A stretch of DNA of 64,000 bases. Origin: Thermorudis peleae. GTDB taxonomy: Bacteria; Chloroflexota; Chloroflexia; Thermomicrobiales; Thermomicrobiaceae. The position numbers and the translations under genes are program-made. The stretch's first letter is position 1, and each line of letters starts with the position of its first letter. This document shows positions 1-9,617 of this stretch, piece by piece. Location of the stretch: contig NZ_JQMP01000004.1 of the NCBI RefSeq assembly GCF_000744775.1, positions 681,268 to 745,267 on the forward strand. The letters run 5' to 3'. Below the pieces are notes generated by a model. The model saw only the letters and a program-made list of their open reading frames with translations, was not told the origin of the DNA and did no database searches.

Positions 1-520
1 CAGGGAGGGCATCTCGGAGCCACTGGGCAACGGTCCGCTCGTGGTCAGGCACTGCTGGCGAGAAGACACTGCTGATGGCAATGCTCCGAACGCCATGTGT
101 TTGCAGCGCTGTAACGAGCGCAGTGACGGCATGAGGATCAAGCGGCGCAATTTCTGTCCCGTCAAACTGATGCCCACCGGGCAAGATCTCGACGAGAGCC
201 GCTACCACCGCGCGAAGATCGTCAGGCCAGTCTTCCAGTGGCGGAATCGCGGTCGTTGCTGGGGCGCCAAGGCGGATGACTGCGATACGGTCAAGTGCTT
301 GGCGCTGGACAACGGCGTTGGTGAAATGTGTTGTGCCAATCATCACAGCGTGAATGTCTTCGGGACTCGCCTGAAGTTGCTGGAGTACCGCCTGTAGCGC
401 TTGCAAGATGCCGGTCGTTACATCCGGCGTCGTTGGCCGCTTCGCCCACGCGAGAACGGCGCGACCATCGAGTGCAACCGCGTCGGTGTTCGTTCCACCA
501 ACATCGATCCCGATCCGCAT
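1..520 (-). CDS. Hydantoinase/oxoprolinase N-terminal region (partial)
   Basis: The reading frame runs off the left edge of the window, so only about 173 N-terminal residues are visible. It begins MRIGIDVGGTNTDAVALDG, the phosphate-binding motif of the Hydant_A_N/ASKHA fold, followed by IGTTHFTNAVVQR and, near the edge, FSPAVPDHERT, both typical of the family. Known members hydrolyse hydantoins, 5-oxoproline or acetophenone-type substrates with ATP. The ATG at 518-520 has AAGGAG five to six bases upstream. The substrate cannot be assigned without the rest of the gene and a partner B subunit. The family assignment is firm; the specific function is open. Confidence 0.85.
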   Translation of the reverse strand, partial: MRIGIDVGGTNTDAVALDGRAVLAWAKRPTTPDVTTGILQALQAVLQQLQASPEDIHAVMIGTTHFTNAVVQRQALDRIAVIRLGAPATTAIPPLEDWPDDLRAVVAALVEILPGGHQFDGTEIAPLDPHAVTALVTALQTHGVRSIAISSVFSPAVPDHERTVAQWLRDALP

Positions 521-544
521 TCCATCTCCTTCACACACCGCGGG

Positions 545-1108
545 TCAACTACTGACGCGGGGAGTAAGCCACATGCTCACGAGTACCTGAACGAGCAGGA
601 CGATCAGGGCAAGCAGCCTGACGTTCGTCAGGGTAAAGGCTTCGAGTTCGCGTAACAAGAGGCAGCCGGCAAAAAAGAATGCCGTCAAATAGGCCACGGC
701 GCGCGCCCGCAGCGCATCGTAGCGTTGCCCACGCCATGCGGCAATCCGTGAGCCAAAGACGAAGACTATCAAGGTGAGCAAGGAGGCAACAGCAACGGTC
801 AACGAGACAAGAAAGACAACCAGGGCTGGGAGCCGTGGGGCACGTTGTGGATCAACAAACGCCAGGAGGTAGAGCAACATGCCCCAGCCAAGCATTGCTT
901 CCCATTCAAGTAAGGCGATTTGGGCGAGCCGGGCCAGTGGGATGAACGTCAACGCTGGCGCGAGCACAAAGAGCGCGAGCGCAATGCCGCGCCCCGGCCA
1001 CGTCATGACCTGTACGGCGGGATCACCGAGCACAATGGCGACGCCGACCCAGCTTGCAACAGCGAGCACCGTGATGATGAACGCGAGCGCAATCCGTCGG
1101 AAACGCAT
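545..1108 (-). CDS. Hypothetical multi-pass membrane protein
   Basis: A 187-residue protein made of about five or six hydrophobic segments: near residues 5-30, 38-60, 68-85, 93-118, 138-152 and 160-182. Short basic loops such as [14 protein letters not shown] separate them. I recognise no family. It lies 24 bases upstream of the hydantoinase-like gene on the same strand, so the two may be cotranscribed and this protein could be a membrane partner, but that is only position-based inference. No catalytic motif is visible. Confidence 0.6.
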   Translation of the reverse strand: MRFRRIALAFIITVLAVASWVGVAIVLGDPAVQVMTWPGRGIALALFVLAPALTFIPLARLAQIALLEWEAMLGWGMLLYLLAFVDPQRAPRLPALVVFLVSLTVAVASLLTLIVFVFGSRIAAWRGQRYDALRARAVAYLTAFFFAGCLLLRELEAFTLTNVRLLALIVLLVQVLVSMWLTPRVSS

Positions 1109-1215
1109 TGGCCCTCCCTGTGTCTGCTTCCCGTCCTGAACCAGGCCAAATGGTGTCCCGTACGCTGCGTATACTCAAGAGCTGAGGAGGAAGGAGCGAC
1201 AGGACACTGAGCCAG

Positions 1216-1443
1216 ATGAACGATCCAGAGATTCGCGTTGACGACATTGTCCGCCTGCGTAAGCCACATCCGTGCGGAGCAACCGACTGGGTGGTGGTGC
1301 GCATCGGTGCGGACATTGGCCTGCGCTGCCTTGGCTGTGGACGCCGTGTGCTGCTGCCGCGGCCATATTTTCGCCGTCGGCTTAAGGCTATTATCGGCCA
1401 TATCTCGCCAGCGGCAGAAGCTGAGTCGTCGCATCCATCATGA
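1216..1443 (+). CDS. DUF951 family small protein
   Basis: A 75-residue protein with the DUF951 hallmark pattern: [14 protein letters not shown], then [19 protein letters not shown]. The cysteines in PHPCG and CLGCG suggest a possible metal site. The function of the family is unknown. The gene ends in an ATGA overlap with the following MFS transporter, indicating translational coupling. A strong AGGAGGAAGGAG stretch lies about 20-30 bases upstream of the ATG, unusually far; an in-frame CTG at 1207 would sit closer to it, so the true start may be slightly upstream. Confidence 0.8.
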   Translation: MNDPEIRVDDIVRLRKPHPCGATDWVVVRIGADIGLRCLGCGRRVLLPRPYFRRRLKAIIGHISPAAEAESSHPS

Positions 1444-2789
1444 TTGAGCTTCATGCCCCACCAACCTCGACGTCTACGCCGGGCGCGACGCGTCAGCAGC
1501 CACTGCTTCGCCACCGGCCATTCCTGCTCCTTTGGCTTGTGCAGACCCTCTCCCAAACCAGCCAAAACATGGTGAACTTCTCCCTGCTCATTCTGGTCCG
1601 TGAGATTCTCGATCGCCATCAGGTTGTTCATGTCAACACGCCTGTCGGGCTCGCAGTGTTAAGTTTTGCGCTTCCGGCGTTATTTTTTAGCCCACTCGCT
1701 GGCGTCCTGGCCGACCGACTCAATCGGCGTACGCTGTTAATGGTGACCAATGCCCTGCGTGGACTCGCAGCCTTGGGGTTTCTGATCATTGATCCGCAGT
1801 GGCCGCTGGCAATCGCTCTTGGTGCACTGTATCTCATCACGTTCGTCTCGGGCGCTGTAGGGCAGTTCTTCGGGCCAGCACTCGCCTCGGCATTGCCAGA
1901 CGTGGCCCCCCACAACCAGATTGTGCAGGCAAATGCGCTTTTCAACTTAACGTTCACCGTCTCGCAACTTGTAGGGTTCGCTGCGGCTGGGCCGGTACTC
2001 ATCAAACTGCTGGGGGTAGAGCCGGTACTCGTCAGTATTGTGGCGTTGTTCAGTATCTGCGCCGTTCTCAGTTACTGGATTCCTGCTAAGCCGCCTGCTG
2101 AACCAATGACACTGCGCAACACGCAAGCGATCGCACGGCAGGTTTTCACCGACCTTGCCGAGAGCACACGCTACATCCTGCAAACAACCGAGGTGCGCAA
2201 AGCGCTGACCTACCTCTCACTTGCTACAGCGACCTATCTCATGGTCGCCGTGCTTGGCCCAGGCTATATCACGCTTACTTTGCATCTTCCCAGCACCGAC
2301 CTCGCCTACCTCGTCGTTCCGGCAGGACTTGGCGTTGTGCTTGGCACGATTCTTGTACCGCGTGTCACAGCCCGTCTCGGGGCAATCCTGACGATTGACC
2401 TCGCGCTGACTCTTGGCGGGTTCTTGTTGATCGGCTTGGCTGTGCTCGGCAGCGTTGCCAGCGGCCAGCAGCACCCGAGTGCCACGGCCATCGTTATTGC
2501 AGCAGCGCTGGCCGGCCTGCTCGGCTGTGTGAACGGGTTGATCCTCGCGCCAAGCCAATCGCTGCTACAACTCGCTCCACCGGAACACATTCGCGGACGC
2601 GTCTACGCGGCGTTCTTCATGGTGTCCAATGGTTTGGCCTTCGTCCCGGTTTTCTTCTCTGGCGCGCTTGCCGACCTTTTCGGTATCACGAGGGTCCTCG
2701 GCGTGATTGGTCTTGGCCTCGGCATGATCGGCGGCTGGCAACTGGCGATCACAATTCGCGCGCTGCGTCACCACAGGTCGCAGCGTTAA
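1440..2789 (+). CDS. MFS family transporter (exporter type)
   Basis: A 449-residue major facilitator protein with about twelve membrane helices. The cytoplasmic loop after helix 2 reads [15 protein letters not shown], the classic MFS A-motif, and a related GALADLFG motif occurs in the second half. The N-terminal pattern ([22 protein letters not shown]) and length resemble MFS_3/EntS-like efflux proteins. Its ATG overlaps the stop of the DUF951 gene (ATGA). Its stop overlaps the stop of the convergent downstream gene. The substrate is unknown; drug or siderophore export is the usual assignment for this subgroup. Confidence 0.85.
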   Translation: MIELHAPPTSTSTPGATRQQPLLRHRPFLLLWLVQTLSQTSQNMVNFSLLILVREILDRHQVVHVNTPVGLAVLSFALPALFFSPLAGVLADRLNRRTLLMVTNALRGLAALGFLIIDPQWPLAIALGALYLITFVSGAVGQFFGPALASALPDVAPHNQIVQANALFNLTFTVSQLVGFAAAGPVLIKLLGVEPVLVSIVALFSICAVLSYWIPAKPPAEPMTLRNTQAIARQVFTDLAESTRYILQTTEVRKALTYLSLATATYLMVAVLGPGYITLTLHLPSTDLAYLVVPAGLGVVLGTILVPRVTARLGAILTIDLALTLGGFLLIGLAVLGSVASGQQHPSATAIVIAAALAGLLGCVNGLILAPSQSLLQLAPPEHIRGRVYAAFFMVSNGLAFVPVFFSGALADLFGITRVLGVIGLGLGMIGGWQLAITIRALRHHRSQR

Positions 2790-3103
2790 ACCGAAAGCAC
2801 CCTGCGCGGCCGTACACGCTCTTGGAAGGTATTGACGATAGGCTGTACACGATGCCAGAGTTGGCAAAAGTTCACCGTCCAGCCAACACTCCACGCATGA
2901 GGAACGAAGAGACGTTCATCTTCGCAATTCCAGAGGCGCGCTCGCAGCCGCTCGACCGTCAACGGACGGAAATCATAGGGTACAAGGCCACCGACCCTGC
3001 CGTACCACGTACGTGCCTCCGGTGGCCGGCTGAGTTGGTCATACAGCGCCGCGCCGATGAGTCCGAGTACGCCCCATCTCGCCAGTTGGGCAAGCCTTCG
3101 CAT
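2786..3103 (-). CDS. DUF5808-like small membrane-anchored protein
   Basis: A 105-residue protein with one N-terminal hydrophobic segment (LARWGVLGLIGAALYDQL), then a soluble domain with PYDFRPLTVERLRARLWN, CEDERLFVPHAWSVGW and TVNFCQLWHR. This matches the DUF5808 pattern (Asn-x-Asp-Asp/Glu-x-Arg-Leu-Phe-Val-Pro ... Gly-Trp-Thr-Val-Asn). The start at 3103 was chosen because GGGGAGGG lies seven bases upstream; an upstream in-frame ATG at 3142 lacks a comparable site. The stop TAA shares bases with the stop of the convergent MFS gene (TTAA at 2786-2789). Function unknown. Confidence 0.65.
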   Translation of the reverse strand: MRRLAQLARWGVLGLIGAALYDQLSRPPEARTWYGRVGGLVPYDFRPLTVERLRARLWNCEDERLFVPHAWSVGWTVNFCQLWHRVQPIVNTFQERVRPRRVLSV

Positions 3104-3163
3104 CGCCGATCCCTCCCCGTTTACCTCTCGTGCTTCTCCCATGCTTAACTGTATCGCGTCTCC

Positions 3164-3829
3164 TCAGTCCTTGCCGATGTACCCGCCATCATTGATGCGC
3201 AGAGGAACGAACGCGACGGCACCGAGGCTCGTTCGCACAAGATGACCTTGTCGTCGTTCGAGCACGATCAGCTCCTGTCGCTGTCCCTGGCCAAGCGGTA
3301 ACACGAGTCGGGCGCCATCGGCGTCGCGTAATTGCTCGAGGAGAGCTGGCGGAATAACCGGCGTGGCGGCGGTGACAAGGATGCGGTCGTACGGCGCTGC
3401 GGCCGGCCAGCCCTGTGAGCCATCGGCAACCTCGACGGTGACATTTTGGTAGCCTAGCTGGGCAAGCCGTTGCCGAGCCGCAATCGCCAGCACTGGATTG
3501 ATCTCAACCGTGACGACCGAGCGAGCTAACCGGGCAAGAATAGCTGCTTGATAGCCTGAGCCAGTGCCAACTTCCAGTACATGTTCAGCCCCGGTCAAAG
3601 CCAGCGCTTGCGTCATCAAGCCGACCACAAGCGGTTGGGAAATTGTCTGGCCATCGCCAATCGGCAGGGCACGGTTCTCCCACGCCCGAGCACGCAACTC
3701 CACCGGCACAAATCGCTCGCGTGGGACAGCTGCGATAGCGAGAAGCACCTGTGGATCGCGGACGCCATTCTGGTGAAGTGTCCGCAGTAAGTGCGTAATC
3801 TGGTCATAGCGGGAAGGCACTGTTGCCAT
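3164..3829 (-). CDS. pcm: Protein-L-isoaspartate O-methyltransferase
   Basis: A 221-residue SAM-dependent methyltransferase that starts repair of isoaspartyl residues in aged proteins. Visible are the substrate-loop motif IGDGQTISQP (residues 57-66) and the SAM-binding motif I VLEVGTGSGYQ (84-94), followed by VVTVEINP and the C-terminal LVLPLGQG. The length fits the family. It lies 30 bases downstream of the ABC permease gene on the same strand and is probably the last gene of that operon; AGGA precedes the ATG by a few bases. Confidence 0.93.
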   Translation of the reverse strand: MATVPSRYDQITHLLRTLHQNGVRDPQVLLAIAAVPRERFVPVELRARAWENRALPIGDGQTISQPLVVGLMTQALALTGAEHVLEVGTGSGYQAAILARLARSVVTVEINPVLAIAARQRLAQLGYQNVTVEVADGSQGWPAAAPYDRILVTAATPVIPPALLEQLRDADGARLVLPLGQGQRQELIVLERRQGHLVRTSLGAVAFVPLRINDGGYIGKD

Positions 3830-3859
3830 TGCATCCTGCTTTCCGCTGGGAGGGAAGAG

Positions 3860-4756
3860 TTACCGGCCACGGCGGCGCGGATCGAGCGCGTCACGGAGGC
3901 CATCACCCAGGAAGTTTAGCGCCATGACGACACTAAAGATGGCGAGGCCAGGAAAGGTTGCCATCCACCACTGGTCAAAGTGCCGTTGCCCTTCACGGAT
4001 CATCGCGCCCCACTCCGGGTTAGGTGGTACGGCACCAAGTCCAATAAACGAGAGGCCAGCAGTCAGGACGATTGCAGCACCGACATCGAGCGTTGCCTTG
4101 ACGACCAGTGGCGCCTGTGTGTTCGGCAGGATGTGCCGGAACAGAATGCGCCAGCGCGACGCCCCAAGCGCATAGGCAGCCAGGACATACTCCTGTTCCT
4201 TCGTCGCGAGCACCTGTCCACGCATGAGCCGTGCATATTCTGGCCAGAGCACAACGATGATAGCGATGAGGGCATTTTTCAGGCCTGGGCCCAGCGCAGC
4301 AGCGATAGCCATCGCGAGGACAATTGACGGGAAAGCGAGCACCATATCGGCCAGGCGCATGAGGATGTTATCCGTCCAACCACCTGCATCACCGGCAATT
4401 GCCCCGATCACCGACCCGATGACCAGCGCTCCCAAGACGGTCACGACACCTGCCGGGAGTGAAATCCGCGCACCGTAGAGGACCCGGCGGAAAATGTCAC
4501 GCCCCAAGTCATCGGTCCCGAACCAATGTTCAGCATTTGGCGGGAGCAGCCGGGCACTGACATCGGTCTTGAGCGGATTGAACGGCACAATGAAGGTTAC
4601 GGAGAGAGCGACCAGGATCCAGAATGCAAGAATGGCAAGGCCAATCATTGCACTGCGGTTACGGACCAGTGCGCGACAGAGCTGCCCAAGTGGCGTCTCA
4701 CGAAACGGCCGCCGGGCCAACGACGTTGACGCAGCAGGCTGCACCGTTGTTGTCAT
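3860..4756 (-). CDS. Peptide/nickel ABC transporter permease, DppC type
   Basis: A 298-residue inner-membrane permease of the DppC/OppC family. It has the N-terminal OppC_N segment (ALVRNRSAMIGLAILAFWIL), the NAEHWFGTDDLGRDIFRR signature and the cytoplasmic EAA loop VLAAYALGASRWRILFRHIL that docks the ATPase subunits. It lies 12 bases downstream of the DppB-type gene. No ATP-binding subunits are adjacent. Substrates are likely short peptides; this is inferred from family only. Confidence 0.92.
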   Translation of the reverse strand: MTTTVQPAASTSLARRPFRETPLGQLCRALVRNRSAMIGLAILAFWILVALSVTFIVPFNPLKTDVSARLLPPNAEHWFGTDDLGRDIFRRVLYGARISLPAGVVTVLGALVIGSVIGAIAGDAGGWTDNILMRLADMVLAFPSIVLAMAIAAALGPGLKNALIAIIVVLWPEYARLMRGQVLATKEQEYVLAAYALGASRWRILFRHILPNTQAPLVVKATLDVGAAIVLTAGLSFIGLGAVPPNPEWGAMIREGQRHFDQWWMATFPGLAIFSVVMALNFLGDGLRDALDPRRRGR

Positions 4757-4768
4757 CGTGCCCCTGCC

Positions 4769-5785
4769 CTATCCCACGCGAATACGTGGGTCAAGCACAC
4801 CGTAGAGAATATCGGTGATCATGTTGACGACAACATAGACGACCGCGATTAAGAGCGTGACACCTAGCACGGCCGGGAGATCGAGGTTCGTCGCTGCTTG
4901 GACGGCATACCGCCCAATACCCGGCCACGCAAAAATCGTTTCAGTCAGGACTGCTCCAGCGAGCAGACTGCCAAAGGTCAAACCAACGACGGTAACCGTT
5001 GGAATCATGGCATTGCGCAATGCATGTCCGAGGACAACGCGTCGTTCACTCACGCCTTTGGCACGAGCTGTCCGAATGTAGTCGAGGCTGAGCACCTCGA
5101 GGAGCGAGGAACGGGTCATGCGCGCGATGATCCCCATTGCATAGCTGCCTAACACGATCCCGGGCAGGATCAAGTGGGCAAGGGCGTTAAAGAAGAGGTC
5201 GAGGCGCCCGGCAAGCAAGCTATCGATCGTATACAGCCCTGTACGGAATGGTGGGGCAGTGAGACGCGTATCGAGGCGTCCTGGGCCGGGCAGGATTCGC
5301 AATTGGGCGTAGAAGACCTGGAGCGCGATGAGCCCAAGCCAAAACACCGGCACCGACACACCGATGAGGGCGATGATACGCGCAAGATGATCGGCCAGCC
5401 GATCGCTCCAGACTGCCGAGATCACACCCAGTGCGATGCCAACCACAACGGCATAGAGCATCGCAGCCAGGGCGAGTTCGACGGTCGCCGGGAAAAAGAG
5501 GCGCAAGTCCGTGCCAACCGGCCGGCGCGTCGTATAGGACTCACCGAGGTCACCATGTAAGAGATTCCGGAGGTAGAGGAGATACTGCTCAGGCAACGGC
5601 CGGTCTAGTCCCCACCGGGTCCGGTACATTGCGACAATGTCCGGGTTGTTTGCGGCACGTTCCGGCAAGACCGCTGTCAAGGGGTCAGCGGGGATCAGGT
5701 GAGAGACCACAAAGGTAACCAGCGTCACCCCGATGAGCATCGGCACCGAGAGGAGCAGCCGTTTGACGATGAATTGCACGAGCAT
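4769..5785 (-). CDS. Peptide/nickel ABC transporter permease, DppB type
   Basis: A 338-residue permease that starts MLVQFIVKRLLLSVPMLIG, typical of DppB/OppB proteins, with HLIPADPL after the first helix, RWGLDRPLPEQYLLYL in the periplasmic loop and the EAA motif YIRTARAKGVSERRVVLGHA. About six membrane helices are visible. It sits between the binding protein (17 bases upstream) and the DppC-type permease in one operon. The ribosome-binding site is weak, consistent with translation coupled to upstream genes. Confidence 0.92.
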   Translation of the reverse strand: MLVQFIVKRLLLSVPMLIGVTLVTFVVSHLIPADPLTAVLPERAANNPDIVAMYRTRWGLDRPLPEQYLLYLRNLLHGDLGESYTTRRPVGTDLRLFFPATVELALAAMLYAVVVGIALGVISAVWSDRLADHLARIIALIGVSVPVFWLGLIALQVFYAQLRILPGPGRLDTRLTAPPFRTGLYTIDSLLAGRLDLFFNALAHLILPGIVLGSYAMGIIARMTRSSLLEVLSLDYIRTARAKGVSERRVVLGHALRNAMIPTVTVVGLTFGSLLAGAVLTETIFAWPGIGRYAVQAATNLDLPAVLGVTLLIAVVYVVVNMITDILYGVLDPRIRVG

Positions 5786-5802
5786 TCGTGCCGCAGCCCT
5801 CT

Positions 5803-7545
5803 CTAGCTGCTTTTCCGCACGAGTCCAAGCGGCACTTGCACCACTGGATCGAAAACGTAGCCCTGCACTGACTTGGCAACCGCCACTTGCGCCTTGGGCT
5901 GATAGAGGCAGATAAACGGTACATCCTGGTTAAGTAGTTGCTGGCCTTGAGCGTAGAGTTGGGCACGCTGCTTCGGGTCAGCCGTTTTGGCCGCCTGCTG
6001 GAAGAGCTGGGCAACTTGCGGGTTATTGTACGCAACCCGCTTAGCTGCAGCCTCACCCGGGACGCCGAAGGGAATCGCCCACCCGTGCGGATCGAGGAAG
6101 TCTGGCGTCCAGCCTGAGATCGTGCACTGGAGCTTCCCTGCACGATAATCGGCCAGTCGGACGTCGGGTGCACGAGGATCGAGCTTGACCTTGACGCCGA
6201 TTTTGCTGAAGTCATCGGCTAGCTTGTTCGCAAGCGCCTCAGAGGAGACGCCACCGACTTCGGTACCACCGCTACTGAAGGTGAGTGTCAGCTCAAAGCC
6301 GTTGGCCAGCCCTGCCTGAGCAAGCAGTGCCTTGGCCTTATTCAGATCTTGTTTGTACTGATAGGGCATCGCTTCGTCTACGCCAAGAAGGCCAGCGGGG
6401 ATCACCGACGGTGGACGCACGGCAGCACCGCGGAGCAGTTGGTTGATGATGCCGTCATAATCGATCGCATAGGCGAGTGCTTGCCGCACCCGTGGATCAG
6501 CAAGCTCTTTGCCGACTTCCTTGCTGGTATGCATCGCGAAATATTCGGTATCGAGCGTATCGCCGCGAATAATCTGCGCAGTGCCAGCCTTCTCCAGGCT
6601 CGCGATCATGTCAGGGTCGAGGTTATGGGCGGCATCAATGTCGCCGCTTTCGAGCTGCTGGCGCTGGGCCGTTGGATCCGTAACGTGGCGAATGATGATC
6701 TGATCGAACGCCGGCGGATCACCCCAGTAGTTCTGGTTGCGGACCATCACAATTTCGGTTTGCGGCGTCCACTTGGTCAGAATGTAAGGCCCGCTGCCGG
6801 CAGAGTTCTGGTCGAGCCAACTGGTCGCTGTGTCGCTCTTATCCGCACCTGGCTGGTCACTTCCGCCATGGGCTTTGACCACCTTACTATCAAGCACCGA
6901 GAAGTTTGGCGAAACCAGCATCGCAAGGAATGCGGCATTAGGCTCATTCAGCGTGATCTTGACCGTGTGATCATCAGGAGTATCGATCGACTTGATGATG
7001 TCAGCGAGCCACGACGGGTTGTCTTTCAGCACATGTAACCGTTGGAAGCTGAACGCAACATCGGCTGCAGTGAGCGAATTGCCGGAGGAGAATTTCACGC
7101 CATCTCGAAGCGTAAAGGTATAGGTGGTGACATCTTGAGCAATGTTGAATTCTTTGGCGAGTTCCGGATAGATCGTCTTAATATCCGGGGGCTTGATGTT
7201 GACCAGGCGCTGATAACATGCGCCAACCACGATGGGCGGAGTGAGCTCGTACTCGCGCGAGGGATCAAGATGGACGACGTCGGTGAGGCGCGCGATGACG
7301 AACGTGCCACCCCGTTTGCTCGCCGTACTGGCTGACTGACCAGCGGGCGTTGTCGCGGCAGGCTGCGAGGACGGCGTCGTTCCACCGGCTGACGAGGCCG
7401 GCGTCGACGCTGCATTCTTGCCTCCACCACACGCAGCGAGCAGGCCAGCCAGGCCAGCAACGCCAGCACCAAGCGCTGTGAGGCGCAGGAACTGCCGGCG
7501 AGACGCCGCCGCTTCCAACCACGATTGCTGCCCCTGCGTTCCCAT
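5803..7545 (-). CDS. ABC transporter extracellular solute-binding protein, family 5 (Tat lipoprotein)
   Basis: A 580-residue peptide-binding protein (SBP_bac_5). The N-terminus carries a twin-arginine motif (SRRQFLRLTALG) and a lipobox LLAACGGG, so the protein should be exported folded and lipid-anchored. A Ser/Thr/Ala/Pro-rich linker follows. Family motifs include DVVHLDPSREYELTPP, LRDGVKFSSGNSLTAADVAFSF and the C-terminal CLYQPKAQVAVAKSVQGY. The ATG at 7545 is chosen because GAGGAGG lies five bases upstream and it places the Tat signal at the N-terminus; a longer frame to 7683 lacks support. It leads the dppBC-pcm operon. Confidence 0.92.
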   Translation of the reverse strand: MGTQGQQSWLEAAASRRQFLRLTALGAGVAGLAGLLAACGGGKNAASTPASSAGGTTPSSQPAATTPAGQSASTASKRGGTFVIARLTDVVHLDPSREYELTPPIVVGACYQRLVNIKPPDIKTIYPELAKEFNIAQDVTTYTFTLRDGVKFSSGNSLTAADVAFSFQRLHVLKDNPSWLADIIKSIDTPDDHTVKITLNEPNAAFLAMLVSPNFSVLDSKVVKAHGGSDQPGADKSDTATSWLDQNSAGSGPYILTKWTPQTEIVMVRNQNYWGDPPAFDQIIIRHVTDPTAQRQQLESGDIDAAHNLDPDMIASLEKAGTAQIIRGDTLDTEYFAMHTSKEVGKELADPRVRQALAYAIDYDGIINQLLRGAAVRPPSVIPAGLLGVDEAMPYQYKQDLNKAKALLAQAGLANGFELTLTFSSGGTEVGGVSSEALANKLADDFSKIGVKVKLDPRAPDVRLADYRAGKLQCTISGWTPDFLDPHGWAIPFGVPGEAAAKRVAYNNPQVAQLFQQAAKTADPKQRAQLYAQGQQLLNQDVPFICLYQPKAQVAVAKSVQGYVFDPVVQVPLGLVRKSS

Positions 7546-7832
7546 TGTCTCCTCCTCAAGCGATACACCGCCGATTTCGCGCGTATCAAAGCACATGGCC
7601 ACGAGAATGGCAAGAGAAATACGCCGCATTATGGCAACAGTGCGAGGTGCGCGCAGCAAGCGCTGCACGATGATGCTCCGCAACGTCGTCCAATTCTCCC
7701 ATCTGCGTAAGACAGCCTGGTATCCTTAGGAAACGGGCAGCACTGCCCCTCCATGTGACCGCTTGGTCAGTCATTTTGCCCGCATGATTGTGGGCTCGAA
7801 CCTTACCAACTGAGAGAGAGGTGATCTGTGTG

Positions 7833-9365
7833 ATGGGAACGATTATCGTCGCATTCATCGTTGCTGTCCTTGCGGCGGCAGCCGCTGCTGTTGGCACGTA
7901 CTACTACCTGCAGCATGCGTCTCGATCGCGCCTTCGCGCAACGGCAAGTGAAGTCCAGCGCCTCATTGAGGATGCCGAAGCCCGTCAGCGACAAATTCTG
8001 CTTGAGGCGAAAGACGCAGCGCTCAAGTTGCGTGAGGAGCTTGAGCATGAATACCAGCAGCGACGACGTGAAGTCGAGCGGCTCGAACACCGCTTGCAGG
8101 CCAAGGAAGAGCAGCTCGACCGTCGGATTGAAGCGCTGGAACGGCGTGAACGCAAGATCCAGGCACGCGAGAAGGAACTGGAAGAGCAGGAAGCACGCCT
8201 CACGCAACTTGAGCAAGCAAAGCTGCAAGAGCTGCAGCGCGTTGCCCAACTGACACTGGAAGAAGCACGCGAACTGGTTATCCAACAGGCCAGCGAGGAG
8301 GCGCGCGAAGCGATCAATCGCCAAGTGCGTGACATTGAACAAGAAATTAAGGAATCAGCGCGGCAGCGTGCGCAGATGATCCTCGCGACAACGATCCAGC
8401 GGATTGCGTCCGAGTACGTTGCGGAGAATACCGTGGCTGTCGTCCCGTTGCCGAACGACGAGATGAAGGGCCGCATCATTGGGCGTGAAGGGCGCAATAT
8501 CCGCGCGCTTGAGCAAGCCACCGGCGTCGACTTGATCGTTGACGATACGCCTGAGGCTGTCACCGTCTCATCGTTTGATCCGGTTCGACGTGAAATTGCC
8601 CGGCGCGCTTTGTTGAAACTGGTGCAAGACGGGCGCATCCACCCGGCGCGCATCGAAGAGGTCGTTGAGAAGACCCGACAAGAAGTCGAGCAGATCATCA
8701 TCGAAGAAGGGGAGCGGGCCGCAATGGAGGCAAATGTCCAGGGCCTGCATCCCGACTTGATTAAGTTGCTTGGTCGGCTCTACTTCCGGACAAGCTATGG
8801 CCAGAACGTGCTCCAGCACTCAATTGAGGTCTCGCTCATTGCCGGAGCACTGGCCGCTGAGCTTGGTGCTGATGTGAACGTAGCAAAGACCGCTGGCCTA
8901 CTCCACGATATTGGCAAAGCGGTTGACCATGAAGTGGAAGGACCACACGCGCTCATCGGTGCCGACATTGCACGTCGCCTTGGGCGTTCAGCCAAGATTG
9001 TGCATGCCATCGCTGCCCATCACGGCGAAGAAGAGCCGAAGACCGTCGAAGCGTGGATTGTTGCCGCTGCAGACGCGATCAGCGGCGCACGTCCCGGCGC
9101 TCGGCGCGAGATGCTTGAGGCATACATCAAGCGGCTCGAAGCGCTCGAGGGTGTTGCGACATCGTTTAAGGGTGTCCAGAAGGCCTATGCGATCCAGGCA
9201 GGCCGCGAGGTGCGCATCCTCGTCAAGCCTGATCAAATCGATGACTATGGCGCGATCAAGCTCGCGCGTGACGTGGTCAAGAAGATTCAGGACACGCTTG
9301 ATTATCCTGGACAGATCAAGGTGACGGTAATCCGCGAGACCCGAGCGATCGAGTACGCACGGTAG
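7833..9365 (+). CDS. rny: Ribonuclease Y
   Basis: A 510-residue membrane-anchored endoribonuclease that initiates mRNA decay. In order: an N-terminal transmembrane helix (residues 1-25), a long charged coiled coil (about 30-195), a KH domain with [20 protein letters not shown] and [15 protein letters not shown], and an HD domain with [18 protein letters not shown]. The length is that of typical RNase Y. The start is the ATG preceded by GAGAGGTG nine bases upstream; an in-frame ATG at 7788 would add residues with no membrane-anchor logic. spoVS follows downstream. Confidence 0.96.
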   Translation: MGTIIVAFIVAVLAAAAAAVGTYYYLQHASRSRLRATASEVQRLIEDAEARQRQILLEAKDAALKLREELEHEYQQRRREVERLEHRLQAKEEQLDRRIEALERRERKIQAREKELEEQEARLTQLEQAKLQELQRVAQLTLEEARELVIQQASEEAREAINRQVRDIEQEIKESARQRAQMILATTIQRIASEYVAENTVAVVPLPNDEMKGRIIGREGRNIRALEQATGVDLIVDDTPEAVTVSSFDPVRREIARRALLKLVQDGRIHPARIEEVVEKTRQEVEQIIIEEGERAAMEANVQGLHPDLIKLLGRLYFRTSYGQNVLQHSIEVSLIAGALAAELGADVNVAKTAGLLHDIGKAVDHEVEGPHALIGADIARRLGRSAKIVHAIAAHHGEEEPKTVEAWIVAAADAISGARPGARREMLEAYIKRLEALEGVATSFKGVQKAYAIQAGREVRILVKPDQIDDYGAIKLARDVVKKIQDTLDYPGQIKVTVIRETRAIEYAR

Positions 9366-9447
9366 CGCGCCGCTGATGGACGGCAGCATGTGTAAACAAC
9401 ATGTTGACGCCCAGCGCACCCTGTGGTAACCAATACAGCGGAGAGGG

Positions 9448-9471
9448 GCCAGGCACGGAACGGTGCCTGGC
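9448..9471 (+). terminator. Hairpin downstream of rny
   Basis: A perfect 9-bp inverted repeat (GCCAGGCAC / GTGCCTGGC) with a six-base loop, 83 bases after the rny stop. No long U-tract follows (ACGCTCTTGG). It may be a U-less intrinsic terminator or an attenuator before spoVS. Confidence 0.45.
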
Positions 9472-9617
9472 ACGCTCTTGGAGAAGGCCGGTTGTGGCAG
9501 GAGGTAGACGGAGAGGAGCGGCAATTCGAGGACAGACTGCAGGATTCACACTGCACGATTGCGGCACTCGCATGTGCATATTGCGTGGCAGCATAGATGC
9601 CTTTATGGAGGGTTCGA

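Noticed and set aside
6349..7038. 229-residue plus-strand open frame
   Set aside because: Lies inside the binding-protein gene on the opposite strand, is arginine-rich without recognisable motif and has no ribosome-binding site; an artefact of high GC.
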